Source: Phaeobacter bryozoorum | GTDB lineage: Bacteria > Pseudomonadota > Alphaproteobacteria > Rhodobacterales > Rhodobacteraceae | Direction: 5' to 3' (one strand) | Length of the DNA: 64,000 nucleotides | Assembly (NCBI RefSeq): GCF_041893525.1 | Contig: NZ_CP169069.1 | In this document: in pieces, positions 1-8,824 of the stretch | Numbering within the stretch: the first letter of the stretch is position 1 | How the letters are laid out: each line of letters begins with the position of its first letter | The notes under the pieces: model-generated | The model's database searches: none | Seen by the model: only the letters and a program-made list of their open reading frames with translations | What the model was told of the DNA's origin: nothing | Made by a program: the position numbers and the translations under genes

Positions 1-426
1 TTCATGCTCATGGTCATCATGCTTGTCGTCCGCGTGGTCTTTATGACCGTGTTGGTTGTTATCATGCCCGGCATCTTCGGCATGATCCTCATGCACATCT
101 TGACCGTGGCCACTGGCAGTCTCCAGCTTTGCGCTCGCCTCGCCAACGCTGCACCTAGCGGCGTCCGGCATAACAAACAGGGCCAACGGATCACTGAGCC
201 GGGCGATTGCAGCATCAACTGCTGAACGATCCGCGGCACTCTTTGCGGCATGTTCAAACCCGACCAGGTCAGCTCCGGGCGCCTGGAACTCCATCAATAC
301 CGTGCTCCCGTCGATCGCAATGTTCAGCGTGCCAACGCCGTGTTCATGCGCGCCAAGTTGACGGGTGCCCTCGGCCAATGCAGGCAAGGCAGTAACGATT
401 GCGAGAAGAGAGAGAGTTCGTTTCAT
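1..426 (-). CDS. zrgA: ZrgA-like DUF2796 zinc-binding periplasmic protein (3' end beyond window)
   Basis: Read on the minus strand from ATG at 426; 142 residues are visible and the frame is still open at the window edge, so the C-terminus is missing. A signal peptide (MKRTLSLLAIVTALPALA) is followed by the motif GAHEHGVGTLNIAIDG, typical of the DUF2796/ZrgA family. The last 50 visible residues are a His/Asp-rich metal-binding stretch (many HxDH and HEH groups). The family is periplasmic and Zur-regulated, and is thought to assist zinc uptake. It lies 24 bp downstream of zur, probably in the same transcript. A znuABC system may lie beyond the edge, but none is visible. Confidence 0.85.
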   Translation of the reverse strand, partial: MKRTLSLLAIVTALPALAEGTRQLGAHEHGVGTLNIAIDGSTVLMEFQAPGADLVGFEHAAKSAADRSAVDAAIARLSDPLALFVMPDAARCSVGEASAKLETASGHGQDVHEDHAEDAGHDNNQHGHKDHADDKHDDHEHE

Positions 427-450
427 AACAATGTCCAATGTGGAAAATGA

Positions 451-837
451 TCAGGCAGCACAGGTGCCGCATAGGCCGTGGATTTCGACGATATGGCGCA
501 GGGCTTTAAAGGCATTTCTATCGGTCAGTTCTGTAAGCTTCGGAAGCAGGTCACTACCGTCGTGTTCCTCTACCGATCCGCAGTCTTCGCAGATGGCCAG
601 AACAGGCACGCTTTCAGCATGGTCGCAGCGACAGGGGACAAAGGCGTTGATTGACTCAAGGCGATGCGCACGCCCCTGATCGGTCAGAGCCGACAGCGTA
701 CGATAGACTGTCGGCGGCGCTATACTTGGCTCGCTCAGCTGGAGCTGTTCAAGAATTTGATAGGCCGTCATCGGCCTGTCGCAGGCCTTCAACACGGTCA
801 GGACATCTGATTGGCGTGTCGTTGCGCGCTTTCGCAT
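451..837 (-). CDS. zur: Zinc uptake regulator Zur (Fur family)
   Basis: A 128-residue Fur-family repressor. The N-terminal winged helix (residues about 5-75, with the PPTVYRTLSAL recognition segment) is followed by a metal/dimerisation domain with the structural cysteine pairs CEDC (about residue 83) and CGTC near the C-terminus. The DAxH pattern of iron-type Fur is absent. Zur rather than Fur is favoured by the short length, the CRCDH segment, the ZrgA-like gene directly downstream, and an AT-rich palindrome about 35 bp upstream of the ATG. The start at 837 has a GGGGG ribosome-binding site about six bases away. It probably represses itself and zrgA when zinc is sufficient. Confidence 0.85.
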   Translation of the reverse strand: MRKRATTRQSDVLTVLKACDRPMTAYQILEQLQLSEPSIAPPTVYRTLSALTDQGRAHRLESINAFVPCRCDHAESVPVLAICEDCGSVEEHDGSDLLPKLTELTDRNAFKALRHIVEIHGLCGTCAA

Positions 838-867
838 GATAGCCCCCTTTTGTTGCCCCAGGTTATT

Positions 868-886
868 ATTTTATAATATAACAAAC
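868..886. promoter_or_regulatory. Putative Zur operator
   Basis: The core TTATAATATAAC (871-882) is a nearly symmetrical AT-rich element in a GC-rich region. It resembles alphaproteobacterial Zur boxes of the form GTTATA-TATAAC, with one arm imperfect. It lies just upstream of zur and likely mediates autoregulation of zur-zrgA. Binding is inferred from similarity only. Confidence 0.55.
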
Positions 887-948
887 CGCAAGACTTAAAA
901 CACCAGACACCGGGACAGCCATACGCAAATCCCGGATCGCTCTTGTCC

Positions 949-3219
949 TTAATGGTTGGTCTCGCCCCGCTGCACGGTGAAAAAAAAGTCGCTCCCTAAG
1001 GGGCGATCGGCAACCTCGTCAGGTATAACCTCGGGGCCGCCCAGAAACACGTTGGTGCAGAAATGGGCGTGCATCCTCGAGAGTTTTCGCAACTTTTCAC
1101 CTGTGATTTCCCGAAACAGCGCAAGCATATCCTCGCGCGCCTTGAGTTCGCTGATCCTCTCGCGATGCCTTCGGCAGCAGCCCTCATGTGCAGCGGCAAT
1201 GTCTGGATCTGTCAGCAATCGGGCCAGTTCCTCCTCAAGCGCAGGCATCATGCGCTGGATCGAGCGATCATCTTCGGCGTTGTTGTTCATTCTGAACCAG
1301 TAGGACAATCCCTGATCGCGCTCGACGTGATTCACCCGACCACGGTCGCGTTTGACCAGAAAACTCTCTGCACTGCGCACCGCGTAATGGTTGAGCTGGA
1401 CCAGGTCGTATCCATAGGTCGCGATGGTCGAGCGCCAGCCATTGCGAAATATGTCCCGTGGCATCGGGCGACCCGATCCGTTGACCCATCGAATGTCCTG
1501 CCAGTGCTGTGATTGCAGCCCCTTTGGCCGGTGAACGCCGAGACGTTTGAAGACACCGTTATTTCGAAACAGCGTTTTAAAGCCCCAAGCCTGATGCGGC
1601 CTGCGCGTGACTTCATGGGCGCAGCGCGTAAACTCTCGTGTGACTAACGCGCCGGAGAACCTGGACACATCACTGTTTCCGAACAAGCGCCAGGTCATAG
1701 CGATCATATTCGCGTCACCGATCGCAGCATATAGGTCGCTGAGCCTCCCATTTCCGCATCTAATATTGATGAATTCATCCACATCCATACAGACAAGCCA
1801 ATCCGCGGCGCGAACGACAGGTTCTTCTTCCGCCGCTTGAAACGCGGCGTGCTGCGGCTTCAGGTCGGTTCCGCGATATGGGTTATCCCTGTGCTGGACG
1901 TAGCCCTTGTCCTGTAAAACCCGCAAAAGACTGTCGGTGCCATCGCTGCAGTCATTTGTATAAACAAGGACCTCATCGACGCCGATGGCACGGTGGTAGG
2001 CCAGCCACTCCAGCACGAAAGGCCCTTCATTCTTCATCGTTGTGACCACAACCGTCCGCGTTCCACTGCCGCCAGTGGGCAAAAGCTTTGCCTTGGGCAT
2101 ACGAACCGGATCTGCGCCGAAATGCTGCAACGACACATCAAGGAGTTCCGGCGCCTCAACGAGGCCAGCCTTCGGGACAATCTGCGATAGCTTCTCAGTT
2201 GGATGGCGCAGGAGCATACTGCGGGAGAACTTGGCGATCCGATCCGTGTCGGGCGTCGCCCCTAAGATCTGTGACTGATGCCAAATGCTGTCAGCGCGGC
2301 AGTCTTGCGCGGCGACGCACCAACGCAGGTGGCGTATGTCGCTATCAAACCGCGTACAGATATGATCGGAAAATGAGGCGTTTCTGCCGCGACGCACCCG
2401 CCAAGGATAGCTCTGCACCCCATGCAGGCACGTGTAGCGACTAGGGACGTGAACCGCGCGATCAAAAATCGTTGGCCCTTTGTCACAGGCCAGCAGGTCG
2501 CATAAATCAAGATTGGCCACTGCACGGGCGCTGGCCAAAAAACGCGCCCGAATGATCTCATAGATCACGAACTCACCGAGCGGCGCCCTCCAGGGGTCAT
2601 CCGGCGGCGCCGTCTGCCTGCGTTTCGGTGCACCCAACACATTCAGTGGATGAGCTTCAGCTGGCAGGCCTTTTTTGCCAAGCGGGCAGGCAGAATGAAC
2701 CACGACCACGCGCACGAGCCCCTCAATATCTTTAGCAAACCCTTGCAAAGCCGCGATAAACTGCCGACTTTCATCAGGTGGCGCTTGATCTAGGATGACG
2801 GCTGCCTGCATCCCATGCTGAGACACATGGTAGGTCAGCCAGTCAAAGGCCGTTTCGGCACTTTCACCATTGCGCGTCGCAATAATCACGTCCAGCCCGG
2901 AAAAAAGGTCCGTCTCAGCAGCTTGGGCCTGAACACGGCATTCTTGACCGTTGACGGCGATAACGACCGGGTCCATCGGGCTATTCAACCCGAGATCGAG
3001 GGACTGAACGCAATCCGGGCGATGTCTCAGCGTGGTGTTTTCGTCGGAAGCCAAAATATCGTTGCAATGGGTCCCTGATTTGAAGAACAGCCTGGCGGCA
3101 TGGCTGTTGCCTGCGGGGATCACAACGCAGTCTAGCAGAATGGTTTCACCAAACTGCTGCACACCCAACTGGCGCTCCAGAACTTTGTCCGATCCTGTCC
3201 CGAGGTCTGAATGCGTCAT
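949..3219 (-). CDS. Glycosyltransferase family 2-like protein (Glyco_tranf_2_4 type), two-part
   Basis: A protein of about 756 residues. The C-terminal half (from about residue 385) begins VVVTTMKNEGPFVLEWLAYHRAIG, then has DCSDGT and, near residue 480, a metal-binding CMDVDEF motif. This is the glycosyltransferase-2-like fold common in Rhodobacteraceae surface-polysaccharide genes. The N-terminal half is less conserved; it has a short DVIIATRNGESAETAFDWLTYH segment that looks like a degenerate second copy of the same NTP-sugar site. I chose the ATG at 3219; a TTG 25 codons upstream is possible but has no clear ribosome-binding site. No polysaccharide genes adjoin it, so the acceptor is unknown. 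Confidence 0.7.
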   Translation of the reverse strand: MTHSDLGTGSDKVLERQLGVQQFGETILLDCVVIPAGNSHAARLFFKSGTHCNDILASDENTTLRHRPDCVQSLDLGLNSPMDPVVIAVNGQECRVQAQAAETDLFSGLDVIIATRNGESAETAFDWLTYHVSQHGMQAAVILDQAPPDESRQFIAALQGFAKDIEGLVRVVVVHSACPLGKKGLPAEAHPLNVLGAPKRRQTAPPDDPWRAPLGEFVIYEIIRARFLASARAVANLDLCDLLACDKGPTIFDRAVHVPSRYTCLHGVQSYPWRVRRGRNASFSDHICTRFDSDIRHLRWCVAAQDCRADSIWHQSQILGATPDTDRIAKFSRSMLLRHPTEKLSQIVPKAGLVEAPELLDVSLQHFGADPVRMPKAKLLPTGGSGTRTVVVTTMKNEGPFVLEWLAYHRAIGVDEVLVYTNDCSDGTDSLLRVLQDKGYVQHRDNPYRGTDLKPQHAAFQAAEEEPVVRAADWLVCMDVDEFINIRCGNGRLSDLYAAIGDANMIAMTWRLFGNSDVSRFSGALVTREFTRCAHEVTRRPHQAWGFKTLFRNNGVFKRLGVHRPKGLQSQHWQDIRWVNGSGRPMPRDIFRNGWRSTIATYGYDLVQLNHYAVRSAESFLVKRDRGRVNHVERDQGLSYWFRMNNNAEDDRSIQRMMPALEEELARLLTDPDIAAAHEGCCRRHRERISELKAREDMLALFREITGEKLRKLSRMHAHFCTNVFLGGPEVIPDEVADRPLGSDFFFTVQRGETNH

Positions 3220-3373
3220 AGAAGGCCCGTTGATATTTGTCTTTGGATAGCACGAATTTATTCGTACTGCCCTGAAAAATCCGAACGCCACCAATCATTA
3301 ACGGCCTCACCGCCCTCGGGTCGATCCTCGATTATGCGTCGCGCCTGTATCCTGTACCCGAGCAGCCCGGTGC

Positions 3374-4411
3374 CTATGTATCAAGGGCTCGATAGGAGCT
3401 GGTTGTGCCGCCTGTCCAGCGCCGGAAAGCACGATGAAAGTTTGCCGCAGAGGAAAATCCAAGATCCTGCGATATCTCTTCAATCGACTTCTGCCCGGCT
3501 CGCAAATCACGGATCGCGATATCGCGGCGCAGTGCATCCTTGATGGACTGGAAGGACGCTCCCTCAGCATCTAATCGCCGCATCAATGTTCGAGGTGTCA
3601 CATTTAGCATTGCCGCAGCATCGCTCAGTCGGCAGTTTTCCCAGTTGGATTGGTAGAGGAATTCACGGATCTGAAGCGAAAGCCGGTGCTCCCGAAAGCC
3701 GGTGAAGATCCAGTCACGCGGAGCGCGGTCCAGGAATTCCGCCAACTCCGCAGCAGTGCGGGGCTGAGGTGCGCCCAGCTGCTGGGCGTCGAATGAGATG
3801 GCCGAGCAGCCCTGGGAAAAGGTCACGGCGGCTGGAAAGACGACACCATAATCCTGCGCGAATTCGGGGCGATCAAAGGCAAATTGCACGGCCTTCACCG
3901 GCACTTCGTAGCCCGCCAGCCAAGAGAGCAGACCATGCGCCAGCTTAAGCATAAGCATATGCCCGAACCGTTGGATCTCAGGCGATCCGCGGGGGACGAT
4001 CTTGAGAATGAGATCTGTATTTTCAGATTTTAAATCAACCTGATAGTCATCAAGTATCAAATTCCAGAATGTGGAGAACCGATAGAGGGCCGCCGGGAGG
4101 GTTCCAGCTGCACGCACCGTGGTCAACAGGTGTTGCAGCGCGCGAGGCCGGACAGTGCGGTCCCACAAACCGGTCATTTCATCACCAGTTTCAACGGCGG
4201 CAACCTGATAGAGCTGCACGATCTGGTCAAGGGTTACCCGCTGCGCGCCCATGTGTTTGACAGTCTCCGGCTTGACCAGCCGGGCAAGACCGCAGCGTTG
4301 CAGAATAGAGCTCATCTGATCTCCGTTACAGCAGGTCTGCAAAGCCAGAAGCCAGTCTTCAATGAATGGCAGAGATACGGTCGCCAGCGTGTCTGGATCG
4401 GAGTGTGTCAT
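3374..4411 (-). CDS. AraC-family transcriptional regulator (Arabinose_bd N-terminal type)
   Basis: A 345-residue regulator. An N-terminal effector domain of the OruR/ArgR-like Arabinose_bd type (about residues 25-215) is followed by a C-terminal pair of helix-turn-helix motifs (about 245-340), with LSDAAAMLNVTPRTLMRRL and IEEISQDLGFSSAANFHRAFRRWTG. A GTG directly precedes the chosen ATG. It is divergent from dmdC (121 bp between starts), so it may control dmdCD. The intergenic region has a short palindrome ACTTT-CGG-AAAGT at 4439-4451 and two TTGTCA hexamers that could be part of the promoters. The inducer is unknown. Confidence 0.75.
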   Translation of the reverse strand: MTHSDPDTLATVSLPFIEDWLLALQTCCNGDQMSSILQRCGLARLVKPETVKHMGAQRVTLDQIVQLYQVAAVETGDEMTGLWDRTVRPRALQHLLTTVRAAGTLPAALYRFSTFWNLILDDYQVDLKSENTDLILKIVPRGSPEIQRFGHMLMLKLAHGLLSWLAGYEVPVKAVQFAFDRPEFAQDYGVVFPAAVTFSQGCSAISFDAQQLGAPQPRTAAELAEFLDRAPRDWIFTGFREHRLSLQIREFLYQSNWENCRLSDAAAMLNVTPRTLMRRLDAEGASFQSIKDALRRDIAIRDLRAGQKSIEEISQDLGFSSAANFHRAFRRWTGGTTSSYRALDT

Positions 4412-4532
4412 CACTGCGTCAGATTAGGTTGTTTTGTCACTTTCGGAAAGTCGTTTGTCAAATTCTGGAATGGGCAGCAAACTGACCGTACCGTAGACAC
4501 GCGACAGCAGGTAGCACAGCAGCGAGGCGCCA

Positions 4533-6305
4533 ATGACTTATCAAGCTCCAATCCGTGACCTGATGTTCAATCTCGAACATCTTTCCCAATGGCCGCAGAT
4601 CGTGTCCTTGGACAAGTACAGCGAAATTGAACGCGCTGACGCTCAGGCTGCATTGGAAGAATTTGGCAGGTTCTGCGGGGATCTCATCGCGCCGCTGTCA
4701 CATGATGCCGACACGGCGGGCGCGCGACTTGAGGGGAACAAAGTCGTTCTCCCCAAAGCCTATGAAAAAGCCTACGCGCAGTTTGTCGATATGGGGTGGC
4801 AAAGCCTGGCGCACCCTGCGGGCCATGGCGGAATGGGCTTGCCGCGAGCCGTCGGAGCTGCCGCGACGGAGATCCTGAATGCGTCGGACATGAGCTTTGG
4901 CCTGTGCCCACTTCTGACCGATGGTGCCATCGACGCGCTGGAGCTCTCCGGCACGGATGAACAGAAGGAAATTTATCTCCGGCCGCTGGTGTCCGGCAAG
5001 TGGAGCGGGACAATGAACCTGACCGAGCCTCAGGCCGGCAGTGATCTTGGTCGCGTGCGTTGCAAAGCTGAGCCGCGCGAGGACGGCAGCTACAGCATCA
5101 GTGGCACCAAGATTTTCATCACCTATGGCGAACATGATCTCTCCGAGAACATTATTCATCTGGTTCTCGCGCGCACTCCCGACGCCCCGGAGGGGCACAG
5201 GGGGCTGAGCCTGTTTCTGGTGCCGAAATACCTCGTTGATGAGAATGGCCACCCCGGCGACCGCAACCGTGTCAACTGTGTGAGCATCGAACACAAGCTG
5301 GGGGTGCGGGCAAGTCCGACAGCGGTTCTGGAATATGCAGGTGCCACCGGATATCTGATCGGGGCAGAAAACCGCGGGTTGGAATATATGTTCACCATGA
5401 TGAATGCCGCGCGCTTTGCCGTCGGCGTTCAGGGGGTCGCCTTGTCCGACCGCGCCTATCAGCACGCGCTTGCCTACGCCCAGGAGCGGGTTCAGGGACA
5501 AGGCATCGGGCTGGACCCTGAACAGGTTCCGACCATCATCGGCCATCCCGATGTGCGCCGGCTGGTGCTGCGGATGCGGGCCCTGGTCGAAGGTGGCCGG
5601 TCGCTCAGCATGGCAGCGGCTGGCTGGTTGGACCTGTCTCGGAACGGGACCGACAGCACGCGCGCAGAGGCGACGCCGATCGCAGAGTTCTTCGTCCCAC
5701 TGGTCAAGGCCTTCTGCACCGAGCGAGCGATCGAAGTGGCCTCCCTCGGCGTGCAGGTCCATGGCGGAATGGGCTTCATCGAAGAGACCGGCGTCGCGCA
5801 ATTCTACCGGGATGCTAGGATCTTACCGATTTATGAGGGAACCACGGCAATTCAGGCGAATGACCTATTGGGACGCAAGGTTCTGCGAGATGGCGGACAG
5901 ACAGCACGCCGGTTCTCGGCCATGATTGCAGAGACCGAAACCACCCTGAAAGCTGGGGGGCCGAAGGCGCAGGACATCGCGAAATGTCTTGGCGATGCGC
6001 GGGTGGCGTTTAATGCCAGTCTCGACTGGTTGCTCGACATTGGCAGCGATAATCTCAGGTCCGCCTTTGCCGGCAGCGTCCCTTTCCTCAATCTAACCGG
6101 GACGCTTGCGGCCGGGTGGCAATTGGCACGCGGGGCGCATGCTGCCGAGATTGAATTGGAGCAGCGCAGGGAGCCTGAATTCATGGCACAAAAAATCACC
6201 ACCGCCCAAATCTTTGCCCGGCATGTCCTAGTCGAATGCGAAAGCGACCGGGCCCGGATCATCAGCGGTGCATCGTGTCTCCTTGATGAGACAAGCCAAC
6301 TCTGA
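4533..6305 (+). CDS. dmdC: Methylmercaptopropionyl-CoA dehydrogenase DmdC (acyl-CoA dehydrogenase)
   Basis: A 590-residue FAD acyl-CoA dehydrogenase, the long DmdC type rather than the 380-residue general type. In the DMSP demethylation pathway DmdC oxidises 3-methylmercaptopropionyl-CoA to methylthioacryloyl-CoA. Visible features are the substrate/FAD motif MNLTEPQAGSDLGRVR (about residue 165), EVASLGVQVHGGMGFIEETG, and YEGTTAIQAND with Glu435 as the probable catalytic base. The C-terminal extra domain with the MAQKITTAQIFARHVL segment is typical of the family. The next gene encodes the next pathway step (DmdD), which supports the specific assignment. dmdA and dmdB are not in the window. A paralogue acting on another acyl-CoA cannot be excluded. 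Confidence 0.85.
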   Translation: MTYQAPIRDLMFNLEHLSQWPQIVSLDKYSEIERADAQAALEEFGRFCGDLIAPLSHDADTAGARLEGNKVVLPKAYEKAYAQFVDMGWQSLAHPAGHGGMGLPRAVGAAATEILNASDMSFGLCPLLTDGAIDALELSGTDEQKEIYLRPLVSGKWSGTMNLTEPQAGSDLGRVRCKAEPREDGSYSISGTKIFITYGEHDLSENIIHLVLARTPDAPEGHRGLSLFLVPKYLVDENGHPGDRNRVNCVSIEHKLGVRASPTAVLEYAGATGYLIGAENRGLEYMFTMMNAARFAVGVQGVALSDRAYQHALAYAQERVQGQGIGLDPEQVPTIIGHPDVRRLVLRMRALVEGGRSLSMAAAGWLDLSRNGTDSTRAEATPIAEFFVPLVKAFCTERAIEVASLGVQVHGGMGFIEETGVAQFYRDARILPIYEGTTAIQANDLLGRKVLRDGGQTARRFSAMIAETETTLKAGGPKAQDIAKCLGDARVAFNASLDWLLDIGSDNLRSAFAGSVPFLNLTGTLAAGWQLARGAHAAEIELEQRREPEFMAQKITTAQIFARHVLVECESDRARIISGASCLLDETSQL

Positions 6306-6360
6306 CCTCCCGCAGCATACCTGCCCAAGGGCACCCATTTAATCCGAAAAGGATCCCGCC

Positions 6361-7167
6361 ATGTTGGCAAAAGACAGCTTCAGCTCCTATCAAAACCTCG
6401 CCATCGACGTGCGCGACAACGGTGTCTGTGTCGTAAAACTCAACCGCCCCTCGAAACGAAACGCGCTGGACACCGCAACCATTGAAGAGCTGGTGCAATT
6501 CTTCAGCGGTGCACATCGCAACGGTGTAAAGGCAGTGGTGCTGGCCGGGGCGGGGGACCATTTCTGTGCAGGTCTGGACCTCATCGAACATTGGAAAGAG
6601 GATCGCAGCCCGGACGAATTCATGCATGTCTGCCTGCGCTGGCACGAAGCATTCAACAAGATGGAATATGGCGGGGTTCCGGTCATCGCAGCCTTGCAGG
6701 GCGCGGTTGTTGGCGGCGGTCTGGAGCTGGCCAGCGCAGCCCATATCCGGGTGATGGACCAAACCACTTATTTTGCCTTACCAGAAGGCCAGCGTGGCAT
6801 TTTCACCGGTGGCGGCGCGACCATCCGTGTCTCTGATTTGATTGGTAAATCACGGATGATCGACATGATCCTGATGGGACGTGTTTATCAGGGACAGGAG
6901 GCCGTTGACCTTGGGCTGGCGCAATACATCACCGATGGATCCAGCTTTGACAAGGCATTGGAACTTGCCGATCGAGCGGCGGAAAACCTGCCGTTGACCA
7001 ACTACGCAATCTGTTCAGCAATCAGCCATCTCAACAATATGTCCGGTTTGGATGCCGCTTATGCCGAAGCCGTGGTCGCCGGTGTTGTGAACACGCAGCC
7101 CGCGGCACGGGCACGGCTTGAGGCTTTTGCAAATAAAACGGCTGCACGCGTTCGCCCCAATGAATGA
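6361..7167 (+). CDS. dmdD: Methylthioacryloyl-CoA hydratase DmdD (crotonase family)
   Basis: A 268-residue crotonase-fold protein. DmdD converts methylthioacryloyl-CoA, with release of methanethiol and acetaldehyde. The oxyanion-hole segments are HFCAGLDL (about 68-74) and GAVVGGGLELA (114-124). The two catalytic acids expected in DmdD are present as Glu122 (LELA) and Glu142 (LPEGQRGIFTGGG), one residue offset from the numbering described for the Ruegeria enzyme. It follows dmdC by 55 bp with an AAAAGGA ribosome-binding site, so the two are probably co-transcribed. Enoyl-CoA hydratase activity on ordinary substrates is the alternative. Confidence 0.85.
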   Translation: MLAKDSFSSYQNLAIDVRDNGVCVVKLNRPSKRNALDTATIEELVQFFSGAHRNGVKAVVLAGAGDHFCAGLDLIEHWKEDRSPDEFMHVCLRWHEAFNKMEYGGVPVIAALQGAVVGGGLELASAAHIRVMDQTTYFALPEGQRGIFTGGGATIRVSDLIGKSRMIDMILMGRVYQGQEAVDLGLAQYITDGSSFDKALELADRAAENLPLTNYAICSAISHLNNMSGLDAAYAEAVVAGVVNTQPAARARLEAFANKTAARVRPNE

Positions 7168-7237
7168 CGCAGTATTTCTCCCGCCCATCCAGATCAGGGC
7201 GGGTGGGGCCTACCGTCCGGAGGGCAGCGGCCATATA

Positions 7238-7261
7238 GACAGGTCTTCCCTTGACTGGTCT
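7238..7261. promoter_or_regulatory. Direct repeat GAC[A/T]GGTCT, candidate MocR operator
   Basis: GACAGGTCT (7238-7246) and GACTGGTCT (7253-7261) repeat with a 15-bp period, overlapping a TTGACT -35-like hexamer (7251-7256) just upstream of the MocR gene. MocR-family proteins such as PdxR and TauR are known to bind direct repeats of this kind. Autoregulation is inferred. Confidence 0.45.
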
Positions 7262-7286
7262 GATCGAACTTATCAATAGTTGCGCT

Positions 7287-8744
7287 ATGACTAAGGCCAG
7301 ATCAGGAGCGGCACTGCTCTCCCTTTCACTGGATCGCGACGGACCAGAAACGTTGCAGGCACAGCTGCTGTCTCAATTGAGACGCCTGATTCTCGAGCAT
7401 GTGCTTTCGCCAGGGTCAAAGCTCCCATCAAGCCGGACATTGGCTGATGAACTCTCGGTGTCACGGGTGACGGTCTCCGCCGTGATCGATCAGTTGATCA
7501 GCGAGGGCTATCTGGAAGGGCGCGCCAGATCCGGTGTCTACGTCGAAGCAGAATTGCCCGAACAGCTGCCGGGATCGGCAGGAGCACCAGGCCCGCAGGA
7601 TACAGACGCAGCCATGCCGGACGCTACTCCCGACATGCCCGCACAGTTACGAACCTTTGATATCTCCGCATCTGAGATCGCACTGTTTCCATACCGCCAA
7701 TGGAGCCGCCACCACGACAAAACCTGGCGTATGCCCGAAGCCGCGTTGCTGGCGCGCGTCGATCCTTTTGGTTGGCCGCCGCTGCGCAGCGCGATTGCCG
7801 ATCATTTGCGAGAATGGCGTGGCTTGCCCTGCACGCCAGAGCAGATCTTCATCACCTCCGGTGTCGTCGAAGCGATTGGCCTGATCGCGGCTGCCGTGCT
7901 AAGCGAAGGCGATGAGGTCCTGACCGAAGATCCCGGGTATATGATCCTCAATCGCGCCTTGCATCACAACCGGCTAATCCCAGTGCCGTCGCCGGTTGAT
8001 CAGTCGGGCTTCGACATCAAGAGCGCACTGCCAGCCACACCGAGGGCAAAAGCGGCGATTGTGACACCGTCGCGTCAGTACCCGCTGGGCGTGACATTGC
8101 CGCTTTCCCGCCGACTGGAACTGATCGAATGGGCCGTCGCGAGACAGGCCTATGTGATCGAGGACGACTTTGACAGTGAGTATCGATTTCAGGGTCGACC
8201 GCTCCCGGCGATGATGAGCCTCAACAATCAGGATCGGGTGATCTACGTCGGCAGCTTCTCCAAGGTGGTCTTTTCTGCACTAAGGCTAGGGTTTGTGGTT
8301 CTTCCAAAACCGCTCTTGTCGCAGGTCAAAGCCGTGCTGGAACAGACCGACCCGCAGGCGTCACTCATGCTGCAACCCGTGCTGGCCCGTTTCATGCAGA
8401 GCGGCGATTTTGCCACCCATATCCGGCGGATGCGACGCCTCTACGCAAAACGACATGCGGCGCTGCTGCGGGCGATCTGCGTCCATGCAGGCGATCTACT
8501 GACCGTGGATCCGGTACCTGCCGGAATGCACTTGGTGGCAAGGCTCACATCTTCGCTCGAGAGCCGCATGAGCGATGTCGAGGCTGCACAGCGCGCCGAT
8601 TTGGCCGGGGTCTCCGTCAGACCGCTGTCGTCATTTTTTGCACAGACGCCCAACATGCAAGGGCTGGTCATGGGCTTTGCAGGGTTCTCAGAAGACACAC
8701 TTGACCAAGGCGTTCAGGATCTAGCGGCGGCCTTACGTGCATGA
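7287..8744 (+). CDS. MocR-type regulator (GntR winged helix fused to class I aminotransferase fold)
   Basis: A 485-residue fusion. The N-terminal GntR winged helix (about residues 15-85) contains LPSSRTLADELSVSRVTVSAVIDQLISEGYL. A linker leads to a fold-type I aminotransferase domain with the SRQYPLG and EDDFDSEYRF motifs, and a PLP-binding lysine at about residue 326 in GSFSKVVFSALRLGF. Known members sense PLP or amino compounds. I chose the ATG at 7287 over an upstream TTG because the direct-repeat site and -35 element would otherwise lie within the gene. It follows dmdCD on the same strand, but the 119-bp gap with its own promoter elements suggests separate transcription. Its target is unknown. 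Confidence 0.8.
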   Translation: MTKARSGAALLSLSLDRDGPETLQAQLLSQLRRLILEHVLSPGSKLPSSRTLADELSVSRVTVSAVIDQLISEGYLEGRARSGVYVEAELPEQLPGSAGAPGPQDTDAAMPDATPDMPAQLRTFDISASEIALFPYRQWSRHHDKTWRMPEAALLARVDPFGWPPLRSAIADHLREWRGLPCTPEQIFITSGVVEAIGLIAAAVLSEGDEVLTEDPGYMILNRALHHNRLIPVPSPVDQSGFDIKSALPATPRAKAAIVTPSRQYPLGVTLPLSRRLELIEWAVARQAYVIEDDFDSEYRFQGRPLPAMMSLNNQDRVIYVGSFSKVVFSALRLGFVVLPKPLLSQVKAVLEQTDPQASLMLQPVLARFMQSGDFATHIRRMRRLYAKRHAALLRAICVHAGDLLTVDPVPAGMHLVARLTSSLESRMSDVEAAQRADLAGVSVRPLSSFFAQTPNMQGLVMGFAGFSEDTLDQGVQDLAAALRA

Positions 8745-8824
8745 AACCAAGCCTGTCTTGTCAACTCAACCAATCCTATTTTTAACATAACTACCATTAT
8801 CAATCATCTTGTGGGCGCACTTCC

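Noticed and set aside
1..120. Low-complexity CAT/GTC-rich stretch as possible repeat element
   Set aside because: It encodes the His/Asp-rich tail of the ZrgA-like protein in the correct frame.
4698..5801. Minus-strand open frame within dmdC
   Set aside because: Antisense to a clear acyl-CoA dehydrogenase.
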